From assembly GCA_018816345.1 (NCBI GenBank), contig JAHIWG010000017.1, positions 21,536-85,535 on the forward strand: a stretch of 64,000 bases of DNA, read 5' to 3'. Each line of letters begins with the position of its first letter. The first letter of the stretch is position 1. Both the position numbers and the translations under genes were made by a program. Origin of the DNA: Spirochaetota bacterium. GTDB lineage: Bacteria > Spirochaetota > Spirochaetia > Treponematales > UBA12059. The notes below the pieces were generated by a model, which saw only the letters and a program-made list of their open reading frames with translations, did no database searches and was not told where the DNA came from. This document shows positions 43,244 to 52,335 of the stretch, one piece after another.

Positions 43244-44023
43244 GTGGCTGGGCTTCGGTACGGGAGCTATCTTGAGATCCCCGGCGTCATCGCGGCTTCG
43301 GGGGCGATGCCTTGCGAGGAGCCTCATAGCCATCACGCCCTGCAGATCATAGTAGCCAGGGAGGGGCGCTTCTTCTTCACGCTAGGCGGACGAAGAGAGC
43401 TGTGCAGCTTCGCCGTGGCCCGTTCCGGAGAGGAGCATCGCTTCGAGGGCTTGGACGCCGACTGCCTTACGCTGTTCGTTGAGCCGCACTCCGAGCTCGG
43501 GAGGCTGCTCGGAGGCGATATGGAGGGCTGCCGGTTTTTTATCGAGGCCTTGCGGGCGCTGCGGCTCTCCGCCCAGGAGCGCGGAGCGGCTCGGGCGCTC
43601 GGAGGCGCCGCCGGCGTAGCCGACGTGGATGGCGCGGATGGCCAGGCCCATGCTCGGCTGGAGGCCGTGCTCGAGCGCTTCTCGCTCTGCGACGCGGGCC
43701 TCGGGAGCAGGCATACCTCGATAGCCAAGACCTATATCGACAGGAACGTCTCCGGGGAGCTCAGGGTAGGGCGGATCGCTGAGCGGGCGGGCCTCTCCCT
43801 GACTAGGCTGCAGCATGTATTTAAAAAGGACATGGGCATATCGATGAAACGCTATATGCTGTGGCGGAGGCTCCTCTCGGGGCTCGAGAACCTGCACGAG
43901 GGCGCCGAGCTCGTAGACGCGGCCCTAGAGGCCGGGTTCTCCGATTCGGCGCATTTTTCCCGTACCTGCAAGGCTATGCTCGGCCTCTCGCCTTCGAGCT
44001 ATGTCAGGGGCAGCCTGAATTAA
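43244..44023 (+). CDS. AraC-family transcriptional regulator (cupin-type sensor)
   Basis: GTG 43244; 259 residues. The N-terminal half is a small cupin-like sensor (EEPHSHHALQIIVAREGRFF, FTLGGRRELCSFAVARSGEE). The C-terminal AraC HTH has LRVGRIAERAGLSLTRLQHV, KDMGISMKRYMLWRRLLSGL and LVDAALEAGFSDSAHFSRTC with LGLSPSSYV. It marks the right edge of the lipoprotein array. Unlike the regulator at 27813 it has no membrane segments. Targets are not evident. Confidence 0.88.
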   Translation: MAGLRYGSYLEIPGVIAASGAMPCEEPHSHHALQIIVAREGRFFFTLGGRRELCSFAVARSGEEHRFEGLDADCLTLFVEPHSELGRLLGGDMEGCRFFIEALRALRLSAQERGAARALGGAAGVADVDGADGQAHARLEAVLERFSLCDAGLGSRHTSIAKTYIDRNVSGELRVGRIAERAGLSLTRLQHVFKKDMGISMKRYMLWRRLLSGLENLHEGAELVDAALEAGFSDSAHFSRTCKAMLGLSPSSYVRGSLN

Positions 44024-44103
44024 TCGCTCGTTCGCAGCGGGTCCGTTCAAGACGGCTCGCGCGTCGGGCCGTATCCTCCTTGAGCATCGCGCAAGGAGGA
44101 ACC

Positions 44104-44694
44104 ATGAAGCGGATCGCGGCCCTGATAGCCAGCCCCCGGAAGGGCGGCAACGTAGACATCCTGACAACGGCGCTCTTGAACGGCGCCGCCGAGGCGGGCG
44201 CGCAAACCGAGGCTATCTATCTTATCGACACGAACGTCCGGCCCTGTACGCAGTGCGAGGCCTGCCATAGGCCAGGCGCGAGCGCGTGCGTCCTGGCGGA
44301 CGACTTCGCCGGCATCGCGGACGCCATGGCGCGCGCCGACGCCATAATACTCGCGACCCCCATATGGTGGAGCTCCATGCACGCCACGCTGAAGCTGGTG
44401 CTCGACCGCTGCTACTCCCTCCTCGACTCTAACTGGGGGAATTTTAAGCTGTCAGGCAAGCAGTTCGTGCTCATCGCCGCGCAGACTCAGCCCGACGTCT
44501 CGATGTACGCGGAGGCCTTGGCCAAGGAATTCGCCGTCTATCAGGACTGGCTCAAGATACGGCTGGTCGACCATATCGCCGTGTCGGCCGAGGCCAGGGG
44601 CGAGGTAGCGCAAAACGCGGAGGCCATGGAGAAGGCCAGGAGGATAGGCCGGAGCCTCGCCTTAGGCGATAGGCCAAGTCTCGCTCACGAGTAG
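44104..44694 (+). CDS. NAD(P)H-dependent FMN reductase/iron-sulfur flavoprotein-like protein
   Basis: ATG 44104 follows AAGGAGG; 196 residues. Flavodoxin-like fold: AALIASPRKGGNVDILTTAL (phosphate loop S-P-R-K-G-G-N), then a cysteine cluster VRPCTQCEACHRPGASACVL, then ADAIILATPIWWSSMHATLK, the flavin-stacking W-W region. The C-x2-C-x2-C spacing with a further Cys resembles the cluster of iron-sulfur flavoproteins, although the spacing is not the archaeal CX2CX2CX4-7C exactly. Possible roles are quinone or nitro-compound reduction. Probably monocistronic. Confidence 0.8.
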   Translation: MKRIAALIASPRKGGNVDILTTALLNGAAEAGAQTEAIYLIDTNVRPCTQCEACHRPGASACVLADDFAGIADAMARADAIILATPIWWSSMHATLKLVLDRCYSLLDSNWGNFKLSGKQFVLIAAQTQPDVSMYAEALAKEFAVYQDWLKIRLVDHIAVSAEARGEVAQNAEAMEKARRIGRSLALGDRPSLAHE

Positions 44695-44745
44695 GCGGCG
44701 GCGCGATGGGCTGAGGAAAGGCTTCGAAGCACGTCGACGGCTCTG

Positions 44746-46611
44746 CTATTCGAAAGCCGTTAGCTCTTCGAAGGCGGCGAGGGCGCGGCTCTGCGCTACG
44801 GCGTCGCGGCGCGCCATCGCGTCGCCCATTTCGCGCGCCAGGGACGCTAGGCCGCGCCTAAGCTCCTCGAGGCCGAACGCCGTGCGCGCGTACGACGACT
44901 CGAGGGCCTCGTAGCGCCGCCAGGCCGCGACGTTTCGCTCGAGCCGCCGCTTGGCGTCGTTCCAGTCGGCGGTCGGCATGGTCGCCTCGTCGATAAGCTC
45001 GAGGCCTAGGCGGGTCTCCTCGAGGTATAGGCCGGGAAGGGATACGGCGTCCAGCGCGGCGGCTCCTCGCTCCAGCTCATCGGCCATGCCCGCGCAGCGG
45101 ACGACGAGGCGCCGTAACAGGGCCGGCGCGTCGTCTTTATAGCCCGCGAGCATGTCGGCGATGCGCTGGCAGTCGAAGACTATCGACCTGAGGGCGTCCG
45201 GTCCGTAGGCCCTATCCGGCCCCGGCGAAGCGGTCGGCGCGGACGAAGCGGTCGGCGCGATAGTGGCGATCGTCGACGCGGGATGCGCCGTCTTCTCGCC
45301 GTATTGCATGGTAAGTATATCCCGGCCTATAGGGCGGAACGCCGCGGGCCGCGCGGCGGAGAGGAGCGGCGGCTTCTTATCGGACTTCCTCTGGATCTTG
45401 TAGGCGCTACGCCGCTCCAGGTGGAGCGCGCCGAACCCCCTGATCTCGAGGGTCGCGATAATGCTCCTCGCGATACTAGGCTCGAGCCAGTTGATGAGGG
45501 GGTAGGGTAGCTGACGGTACGACTTGAGCTCCTCCTTGCCGTAGAGCCGCTTGTCCTCCGTGACGAACCTATGGTTTTTCGCGTCGTCGCCGCTCCAAGC
45601 GCCCAGGAAGCGGTAGAGCCTGTCCATGGTCTCGGCTTCCTCGGCCAGCTTCGTGAGCACCAGGGCCTCGGCGTCGTCGCCGCGGTATTCCGCAGGGTAG
45701 AGGTCGGGCTCGCCGCAGTCCAGGCAGAAGGGGCTATCCGCAGGCATCGCCCCGTCGCAGAAGAGGCAACGCTTGACCGCTTCTCCAGCGGCGCGCGCCT
45801 TGCCGTCTATGTAATCGAACACGTCGCCCGCGCTCCCGGGCCGGTCCCGCGGAGGCGAGAGGAGCGCGTCTATCAATGACGTGAGGCGCGAGGGCAGGTC
45901 GGGCCGTATCTCCGCGAGCGGGACGTAGCAGGCGCCTTCGTTCGCGAGCAGGGCCGATAGCCCTCCCTCCCGATGGGGCTTCCCCGCGAGCAGGCTATAG
46001 AAGACCGCCCCTAGGGAGTAGAAGTCGTGCGAGGGCCTGCAGTGATCGCCGCGCATGACCTCGGGCGCGATGTAGAGCGGCGTAGCCAGGTAGGTCGTGG
46101 AGGTCGTCAGTCCGCTCAGGTTCTCGAGGCGGGCGCTACCGAAGTCCGACAGCCTGAGGCGCCCGTCGGCGCCTACGAGCACGTTCTCGGGCTTTACCGC
46201 GCGATGCACCCACCCGCGGGCATGGGCGTAGCCGAGAGCCTCGGAGAGCTGCCGTATCCAGTCAAGGGCGGTATCGGCCGAGAGGCCCGGGCCCGAATCC
46301 GGGCGCGCTTTAAAGGCCGCCGCGGCCGACGAGAGGTTCCCGCCCGGGCAGTACTCCATCGAAAGGGCCTCGCGCCCCTCGTGCTCTACGAGGTCGTAGA
46401 CCCGGGCTATGCCGGGATGGCGCAATTCGCGGGCGAGGGCGGCCTCGTGCCTGAAGCGCCTGAGTATGACGGGGTCGCAGGCCAAGTTCCGGTGAAGGAT
46501 CTTGAGCGCTACCCGCTCCGCGCCGCTCTCCGCTAGGTAGACGGCGCCGGTGGCGCCCTTGCCCAGCTCGGCGACGGCGCGGTAGCGCCCGAATTCGAAT
46601 GCGTCCATCAT
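44746..46611 (-). CDS. Ser/Thr protein kinase homologue, predicted pseudokinase, with zinc ribbon
   Basis: A 621-residue protein. The kinase-like domain (about 8-270) has the Gly loop LGKGATGAVYLAE, Lys in VALKILH, DFG as LSDFGSA and YIAPEVMRG. The catalytic loop reads V-H-R-A-V-K-P-E-N: the HRD aspartate is Ala, so phosphotransfer should be lost. A zinc ribbon follows (CLFCDGAMPADSPFCLDCG, about 285-305), then a helical region with no hydrophobic anchor. It overlaps the upstream kinase by ATGA and shares its kinase-plus-ribbon plan, so it may be a regulatory partner of that enzyme. Confidence 0.85.
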   Translation of the reverse strand: MMDAFEFGRYRAVAELGKGATGAVYLAESGAERVALKILHRNLACDPVILRRFRHEAALARELRHPGIARVYDLVEHEGREALSMEYCPGGNLSSAAAAFKARPDSGPGLSADTALDWIRQLSEALGYAHARGWVHRAVKPENVLVGADGRLRLSDFGSARLENLSGLTTSTTYLATPLYIAPEVMRGDHCRPSHDFYSLGAVFYSLLAGKPHREGGLSALLANEGACYVPLAEIRPDLPSRLTSLIDALLSPPRDRPGSAGDVFDYIDGKARAAGEAVKRCLFCDGAMPADSPFCLDCGEPDLYPAEYRGDDAEALVLTKLAEEAETMDRLYRFLGAWSGDDAKNHRFVTEDKRLYGKEELKSYRQLPYPLINWLEPSIARSIIATLEIRGFGALHLERRSAYKIQRKSDKKPPLLSAARPAAFRPIGRDILTMQYGEKTAHPASTIATIAPTASSAPTASPGPDRAYGPDALRSIVFDCQRIADMLAGYKDDAPALLRRLVVRCAGMADELERGAAALDAVSLPGLYLEETRLGLELIDEATMPTADWNDAKRRLERNVAAWRRYEALESSYARTAFGLEELRRGLASLAREMGDAMARRDAVAQSRALAAFEELTAFE

Positions 46612-48767
46612 GCCGTCCCTCCTCGATCCGGCTCCGCAAGGAGGCCGCGCGCCGCCGCTAGCCGTTCCTCGAGCCCCGTAACCTCTCGCCGGAGCGTAGC
46701 GTGCCGCGCGCCGGCGTCAGCCAGCGTCAGCGTATCCAGGCCGGTATTGAAGGCCAGTATTCGATCCGTGAAGAAGTTGTAGCTCCGCTCGATATCGCGC
46801 CGCTTCCCCAGCTCGTCCCGCGGCCCTTCCGACGACGAGCCAGCGGCGTCGCGGATCTCGTCCAGGATGGCGGACTCGGGGCGGCTCAGTAGGTATCTTT
46901 CTAGCTCCTGGGCCGTTAGGCATAGCCCGACCCACGCCTCCAGCTCGGCTAAGAACGCGTTCCTTTCGTCGTCGGACATGCCGTCGACTATACCCCCGTC
47001 GAGGAGGCGCTCCAGCTTGCGGCTCACGGTGGCGGCTAGGCTACGAAGCGACGGGGCCGAGAGAGCGCCTCGCAAAGGCGTTAGGAGCGACTGGACGCGC
47101 TGCCAGCCGCCGTCCGCCGAGTCGGGCGCAGCGGGCTTGGCCATGGCCCGCCTGGAGCCTATCCGCGTACTCGCGATAGCGCCTCCTACGAGGAGGGCCG
47201 CGAGGCCGAGCACGACGGGCAGGCCGATGCTCGCGTGTTCGAAGACGCGTCCGAGGTTGCCCCAGAGGCCTCCCATGGATCCGAGGACGACGAGGAGGAC
47301 GCGGCCCGTCATCGTACGCTCCTTGGCCCGGAAGCGGCCCGTGGCGTCCTCCGCCTTCCGGCGCGCGGACGGGGCGGGGGAAGCCGTCGGAGCGAGCGCC
47401 GGGGCAATCGTCGAGGTAGAGGTCGCGACCGGCGTCGCCTCGCCGAGGCTCGGGCCGTAGGCCGCCTCGAGCCCGAGTTCAGAGGCGGCCTTGGCCAGCT
47501 GGGCCGCGGAGAGCGGAGTAACGCCCCCGGCTAGCGCGAAGGGAAGGCGAGGGAGCTTCTTCTTTAATAGGGCCGAGTCGGCCCCGCAGGAGTCGAGCAA
47601 GCTAAGGAGGCGCTTGCGATCCGCCGCCTCGAATTTCGAGGCGGGTGACCCCGGTCCCAGGATATAGACCGAGGACCGCTCGGACTTGGGGGCGGCCGCG
47701 ACGAGGCGGGGGGAGTCCCTGCCGCAATCGAAGCAGTAGGGTAGCAGCCTGCTGATCTTCCGCCCGCATCGCCCGCAATACGCGTCGCCAGCCTCGATCT
47801 CGGCTCCCGCCCGTCGTCCGGCTAAGGAGGAATCGGAGGGCGTAGAGGGAACCGGTAGAACAGAGGGAACCGGAGCAATAGAGGGAACGGCGGCGCTCGG
47901 GGGCTCGTTGGATAGCGTATCGACCGAGGCCGCATCCCTGCGGCAGGCCAGGAGGGCCTGCCTGAACTGTGCCGCGCCCTGGAAGCGGTCGAGCGGATCC
48001 TTCTGTAGGGACTTGAGGAGTACCGCCTCCAGCGCAGGGCTAAGCTCGGGCCGTAGAGAGCGGGGAGCCGGCGGCGAGGCCGTTACGTGCGCGCGCAATA
48101 TCTCCAGGGCCGAGTTGGCGCTATAGGGTAGCCGGCCGCATAGCGTCTCGTAGAGGGTCACGCCGAAGGAGTAGAGGTCGCCTCGGGCGTCGCATATTCG
48201 TCCCTGTACCAGCTCGGGAGGGCTGTACTCGGGCGTTCCCGCGTCGACGTTGCCCAGGGCGCGCCGCTCCCCCGAGGCTAGGCGCGATAGCCCGAAGTCG
48301 CATAGCTTGGCCGTCCCGACCTCGGAGAAAAGGATGTTCTGCGGTTTTATATCCCCGTGTATGACGCCTTGGCCGTGGGCCAGCGAGAGGGCGTCCAGTA
48401 TCGCGCCGCCTAAGTCCAGGGCCGCGGAAACGGGCAAGCCGCCGCGGCGCATGATGCGGCCCTTCAAGTCGCCCCCGGCCATGTACTCCAGGCTCAGGAA
48501 CGCGCGGCCCTCGTGCATGAAGAGCTCGTAGTACTCTACGACGCCGGGGTGGCGCACCATGCGGTTAATGGCGAGCTCCCGCGCGAAGCGCTCCGCGATG
48601 GCCGGGTCCCCGGCCAGGTGCTCGTGTATCAGCTTGACGGCGCAGTCCCGCTCGAGGAGCAGGTCATGGGCTAGGTATACCGTGGCCAGTCCCCCGTGGC
48701 CCAGTACGCGGACGCACTGGAAGCGATCGGCGAGAAGGGGCAGGGCCGGGCCGGATGCGTCAATCAT
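46608..48767 (-). CDS. Membrane-associated Ser/Thr protein kinase with zinc ribbon
   Basis: A 719-residue protein. The kinase domain (about 15-275) is complete: Gly loop LGHGGLATVYLAHD, Lys in CAVKLIHEH, catalytic loop V-I-H-G-D-I-K-P-Q-N with the Asp kept, LCDFGLSRL and the PPE variant of APE (YSPPELVQG). A Pro/Ser-rich linker leads to a zinc ribbon (YCGRCGRKISRLLPYCFDCG, about 330-350), a low-complexity segment, a pair of hydrophobic helices (about 490-545) and a C-terminal helical part. It is the first gene of the pair and probably phosphorylates proteins at the membrane. The substrate is unknown. Confidence 0.88.
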   Translation of the reverse strand: MIDASGPALPLLADRFQCVRVLGHGGLATVYLAHDLLLERDCAVKLIHEHLAGDPAIAERFARELAINRMVRHPGVVEYYELFMHEGRAFLSLEYMAGGDLKGRIMRRGGLPVSAALDLGGAILDALSLAHGQGVIHGDIKPQNILFSEVGTAKLCDFGLSRLASGERRALGNVDAGTPEYSPPELVQGRICDARGDLYSFGVTLYETLCGRLPYSANSALEILRAHVTASPPAPRSLRPELSPALEAVLLKSLQKDPLDRFQGAAQFRQALLACRRDAASVDTLSNEPPSAAVPSIAPVPSVLPVPSTPSDSSLAGRRAGAEIEAGDAYCGRCGRKISRLLPYCFDCGRDSPRLVAAAPKSERSSVYILGPGSPASKFEAADRKRLLSLLDSCGADSALLKKKLPRLPFALAGGVTPLSAAQLAKAASELGLEAAYGPSLGEATPVATSTSTIAPALAPTASPAPSARRKAEDATGRFRAKERTMTGRVLLVVLGSMGGLWGNLGRVFEHASIGLPVVLGLAALLVGGAIASTRIGSRRAMAKPAAPDSADGGWQRVQSLLTPLRGALSAPSLRSLAATVSRKLERLLDGGIVDGMSDDERNAFLAELEAWVGLCLTAQELERYLLSRPESAILDEIRDAAGSSSEGPRDELGKRRDIERSYNFFTDRILAFNTGLDTLTLADAGARHATLRREVTGLEERLAAARGLLAEPDRGGTA

Positions 48768-48871
48768 GGGGAGCGGACCTCGTTAAGAGCGGCGTTGTCG
48801 TGATCACGGGGGCCACTATACAAAGAAGTAGCGATGCGAGCCAATATAGGGTACCATCGATCGGAGGCTCT

Positions 48872-48943
48872 ATGCTGACTAGAAGGCTTGACGAGGCCCG
48901 AGCGGCCAACGCGCTAGGCGCCCTGCTCGGGGGCCTCGCGTGA
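48872..48943 (+). CDS. Small leader ORF translationally coupled to glutaminase
   Basis: ATG 48872 has a strong ribosome-binding site (GGAGG, 4 bases ahead) and encodes 23 residues (MLTRRLDEARAANALGALLG, then GLA). Its TGA shares bases with the glutaminase ATG (TGATG at 48941-48945). The glutaminase itself has no clear ribosome-binding site, so it may depend on re-initiation after this ORF. Confidence 0.45.
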   Translation: MLTRRLDEARAANALGALLGGLA

Positions 48944-49875
48944 TGAAGACCGAAGGCCTGGCCGAGACGCTGTCCCGCGTGCACGGCGAGTCGAAGGCGG
49001 CGGCCGCCCGCGGCAGGGTCGCGACCTATATCCCGGCGCTCGCGAAGGCTGACCCGGGCGCCTTCGGCCTCGCCCTCGTCGATTCGACCGGGAGCGTCTT
49101 CGAGGCCGGCGACGCTCGGGCGCGATTCACCATCCAGAGCATCTCCAAGGTGCTCGCCCTCGCGTACGTGATGACCGAGCTGGGCGAGGTCGCGGTGTTC
49201 TCCCGCGTCGGCAAGGAGCCGACCGGAGACCCGTTCAACTCCATCATTCGGCTCGAGACGAGCGCCAGCCGGAAGCCTTTCAACCCCCTCATAAACGCCG
49301 GCGCCATCGTAGTCTCCGGGCTTATGCCCGGCTCGAGCCCCGCCGACAAGGGCGAGCGCTTCCGCGCCTTCGTGGGACGGCTCCTGGGGCGCGGCGGCGT
49401 AGAGCGCGACGAGGCGGTCTACGCCTCGGAGAAGGCCACCGCCGCCCGCAACCGTTCCATCGCCTGGTTCCTAAAGGAGCTGGGCATACTGGAAGGCGAG
49501 GTCGAGGACACCCTGGACGTGTACTTCCGCCAATGCGCCGTGTCGGTCGACGCCGTGGACCTCGCGAGGGTAGGGGCCGTGCTGTGCATGGACGGCATGG
49601 ACCCGGTACGCCGGGAGCGCGTAATAGCTGCCCGTACCGCCCGCGTCTGCAAGAGCCTCATGGTCACCTGCGGCATGTACGACGGCTCGGGCGAGTTCGC
49701 CGTGGACGTCGGCGTGCCCGCCAAGAGCGGCGTGGGCGGCGGCATACTCGCCAGCGTCCGAGACCGCATGGGCATAGGCGTCTACGGCCCGGCCCTCGAC
49801 GAGCGCGGCAACTCCGCCGCCGGGCTCGAGGCGCTCAGGCGGCTGTCCGACGAGCTAGACCTCAGGGTGCTGTAG
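48943..49875 (+). CDS. glsA: Glutaminase
   Basis: 310 residues from ATG 48943; GTG 48940 is possible. The protein has the beta-lactamase-like serine glutaminase motifs in order: ARFTIQSISKVLALAYV (S-x-x-K nucleophile and base), VGKEPTGDPFNSIIRLE, KPFNPLINAGAIVVSGLMPG, DAVDLARVGAVLCMDGMDPV, VTCGMYDGSGEFAVDVGVPA and KSGVGGGILA. It hydrolyses L-glutamine to glutamate and ammonia in the cytoplasm. Length matches the family (about 305-310). Confidence 0.93.
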   Translation: MKTEGLAETLSRVHGESKAAAARGRVATYIPALAKADPGAFGLALVDSTGSVFEAGDARARFTIQSISKVLALAYVMTELGEVAVFSRVGKEPTGDPFNSIIRLETSASRKPFNPLINAGAIVVSGLMPGSSPADKGERFRAFVGRLLGRGGVERDEAVYASEKATAARNRSIAWFLKELGILEGEVEDTLDVYFRQCAVSVDAVDLARVGAVLCMDGMDPVRRERVIAARTARVCKSLMVTCGMYDGSGEFAVDVGVPAKSGVGGGILASVRDRMGIGVYGPALDERGNSAAGLEALRRLSDELDLRVL

Positions 49876-49907
49876 CCGCTCGCTAGGCTCTAGACAGGGC
49901 TGCCAGG

Positions 49908-51254
49908 CTAGCGGTAGACGACGCATCGGTCCTTGCCCTCCGCCTTGGCCTTATAGAGGGCGGTGTCGGCGTTCTTGAGCATGGCCTCGATGATAGCGTC
50001 TGACTTGGCTACCGGCCGCGCGCCCTCAGGAATGGAGCCGTCGCTTCCGTCGGCGCCTCCCGCGGAGCGTACGGTTTCCATCGTCGAGGGCGGGACGGTA
50101 CCGAGGTCCGCTATCCCGACGCTGACCGTGAGCGCGCGGCCTCTCGGGAGGACGGCGGCCGTCATTCCGGCTATCCCCGAGCGGAAGCGGTCGCAGGCCG
50201 CCGAGGCGCTAACGGCGTCGATGCCAGGGAACAGGACCAGGAATTCCTCCCCGCCGTACCTCGAGACTATATCGTAGGTCCTTGCGTTTGCGAGCAGGGC
50301 CGCCGCTAAGGTCTTTAACGCGAGGTCTCCGGCGAGGTGTCCGTCGACGTCGTTGACCGATTTGAAGTCGTCGGCGTCGATGATGGCGCATGACAGCTCG
50401 GAACCGGAGCGCAGGGCCTTCTCCGTTTCCTGCGCGAAGCGTTCCATGGCGTAGCGCCTGTTGTAGAGACCTGTAAGCGCGTCCGTCGTCGCGGCCTTGG
50501 CGAGCTCGTTCCTAGCCCTATCCAGTTCTTTTCGGAGTCTCATGATGAATGAGAACACTATGGCCATGGTGGCGGCCGCTATCGAGCAGGCGGCGAGAAT
50601 TATGAACGCCAGGTTCCCCGCAAGCTTTCTCTGTATCGTTTCGACTTCGAAGCGAACGGATATGCCGCCCCTGACGTCTCCCTCCACGTATCCCTGGACG
50701 GCGTGGCACGCGAGGCACGAGGCCTCGGTCTTGAGCGCGCCCATATATCGGAATTCATGACCGGCCGGGCCTTCGCTAGTCTCCCAAACCTCCGTCTTGC
50801 CTGTTTCGAACGCCGAGAGCGACCTTCGCTCGAAGTCGTCCGGCGCGTTCGATGGGTTGAGCGACTTCAGGCTCGTTATCCTGAAACGATAGCCATCTTG
50901 CCTCGTCGCTATCTCCGATATCTCCCGCGTTATCGAGGCCGGGTTACGGAGGGTAAGCATCGAGCCGTCCTCGGCCCGGAGGTCGGGATGGAGGAGGTAC
51001 GGATTGGATTCGACTCCGGGGCCCTTGCGGACGTAGACCCCGCCGTACTCGGCCGCCCAACGCCGCGTCAGTACGATCTGCTGGAATAGCGAGCGGCCGC
51101 GCTCGAGCACGATGTCGTTTATAAGCACGGTGTTCTGGATGGCTATGCCCATCAATACGCCAGCGAACAGTACGAGGATGATGGCCGTGAGCGATATCTT
51201 GAATAACGTAAAAGCCTTGTGTTCGTTGCGTTCTATTTCGACGGTGTCAAGCAT
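49908..51254 (-). CDS. c-type-haem sensing diguanylate cyclase (DUF3365-type sensor, GGDEF)
   Basis: ATG 51254 is preferred because AGAGGAA is well placed; 31 upstream codons are also open. The 448-residue product has a membrane segment (ISLTAIILVLFAGVLMGIAI), a periplasmic domain with ERGRSLFQQIVLTRRWAAEY and the haem site A-S-C-L-A-C-H as in DUF3365/Tll0287-type sensors, a second membrane segment (LAFIILAACSIAAATMAIVF), a short coil, and a GGDEF domain with DALTGLYNRR, DADDFKSVND and active-site GGEEF. An RxxD inhibitory site (R-T-Y-D) stands five residues before it. It probably couples redox state or gas binding to c-di-GMP. It needs the ResB/CcsA haem lyase for maturation. Confidence 0.88.
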   Translation of the reverse strand: MLDTVEIERNEHKAFTLFKISLTAIILVLFAGVLMGIAIQNTVLINDIVLERGRSLFQQIVLTRRWAAEYGGVYVRKGPGVESNPYLLHPDLRAEDGSMLTLRNPASITREISEIATRQDGYRFRITSLKSLNPSNAPDDFERRSLSAFETGKTEVWETSEGPAGHEFRYMGALKTEASCLACHAVQGYVEGDVRGGISVRFEVETIQRKLAGNLAFIILAACSIAAATMAIVFSFIMRLRKELDRARNELAKAATTDALTGLYNRRYAMERFAQETEKALRSGSELSCAIIDADDFKSVNDVDGHLAGDLALKTLAAALLANARTYDIVSRYGGEEFLVLFPGIDAVSASAACDRFRSGIAGMTAAVLPRGRALTVSVGIADLGTVPPSTMETVRSAGGADGSDGSIPEGARPVAKSDAIIEAMLKNADTALYKAKAEGKDRCVVYR

Positions 51255-51532
51255 AGTTCCTCTGGCTTTAAGTATGCTTATGGCGCTCTGGATTACAAGT
51301 TGCAAGGCCGTAGTATGTTCGGTCTCGATGATAATATCGCCGTTCATCCGAAAAGCGTTACTGATCGGAACCGAGATCTACGCGCATCGAAGATGACAAC
51401 CCGGAGGCCTACGAGCGGGGCCTGCTTTTTCGCGAATGCCGAGTCGGCCTTTATTTTTCGTCGCGAAGCCCCGCGACGGCCTGAGGAGCGTACTGGATAC
51501 CATAATCCCGTTTTTTAGGTTAATATCAATAA

Positions 51533-52162
51533 ATGGCACGAGTACGAAAACTCGAGGGAACTGAACCCATAGGCGACGCTGCATTCAAGATCATCGATAT
51601 CGAAGGCTACGAGGCCTTTACCGCACGCCACTTGGCCATGACCGTGGGCGTGGCTACGATGACCGTATATAATTATCTGTCGCGCGAAGAGATCCTGCGC
51701 GTGGTAGTCAGGCGAGCCTTCCGTATCCTCACCGGGAACATAGCGGAAGACACGAGAGCCAGGGTAAATGAAGGTCGCCCCCTTCGTTCGCTACTCGATA
51801 CGGCCGAGAAGATGATGGATTTTTCGGCCGAGCGTCGCAACCTTTATAATTTCCTGTTTGACTTTTCTAACCGCGAGTTGATTCACAACGAGTCGACCAT
51901 GGGCCTGTACAATGTGGCGACGAAGGTGTTCAAGCCCTGTTTTTCCGAGGAGAGCTACCGAGGATTCGCCAAGGACTGGAATCTTTTTTTCATACTCGCC
52001 GACGGCGTGATCAGGGCTTATACGCAGGGCCGCCACGGCGTCGACGCGGAACCTTACCGGAACATGCTGCAAAGGAGCTTTGATCTATTGCTCGCCCCTT
52101 GGGAAAAGCTTTGCGATCTGGCGAAAGTCGATTTCGAGGCCCTTGAGGAACTCTCCAGATAG
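51533..52162 (+). CDS. TetR-family transcriptional regulator
   Basis: ATG 51533; 209 residues. The HTH is FKIIDIEGYEAFTARHLAMT, VGVATMTVYNYLSREEILRV, with N-Y-L-S in place of the usual Y-Y-H-F. The C-terminal domain is helical and aromatic-rich (RRNLYNFLFDFSNRELIHNE). It precedes a sugar-type transporter and an esterase on the same strand. The transporter leader has two dyads that are natural targets. A regulator of uptake and de-esterification of a glycoside is suggested. Confidence 0.8.
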   Translation: MARVRKLEGTEPIGDAAFKIIDIEGYEAFTARHLAMTVGVATMTVYNYLSREEILRVVVRRAFRILTGNIAEDTRARVNEGRPLRSLLDTAEKMMDFSAERRNLYNFLFDFSNRELIHNESTMGLYNVATKVFKPCFSEESYRGFAKDWNLFFILADGVIRAYTQGRHGVDAEPYRNMLQRSFDLLLAPWEKLCDLAKVDFEALEELSR

Positions 52163-52233
52163 TATCCCGGACCTTCGCCGAGGGGAAGCACCCTGGCGGG
52201 GTCGGCCTTTACGGGTCGCGTAAAAATATTTTC

Positions 52234-52321
52234 TTGACAAAAGTAGACAATGGAAAAATAATCGTATCACAATGCGTACACAGTACGTATATTCTTACGG
52301 TTTGCCGCTTGTACCGGCAAA
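52234..52321 (+). promoter_or_regulatory. Promoter and dyads upstream of the GPH transporter
   Basis: TTGACA (52234-52239), 17 bp, AATAAT (52257-52262). Downstream are CGTAC-ACA-GTACG (52275-52287) and TTTGCCG (52301-52307) with CGGCAAA (52315-52321). Both are possible operators for the adjacent TetR regulator. Confidence 0.55.
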
Positions 52322-52335
52322 AAGGAGAGCTTTCG

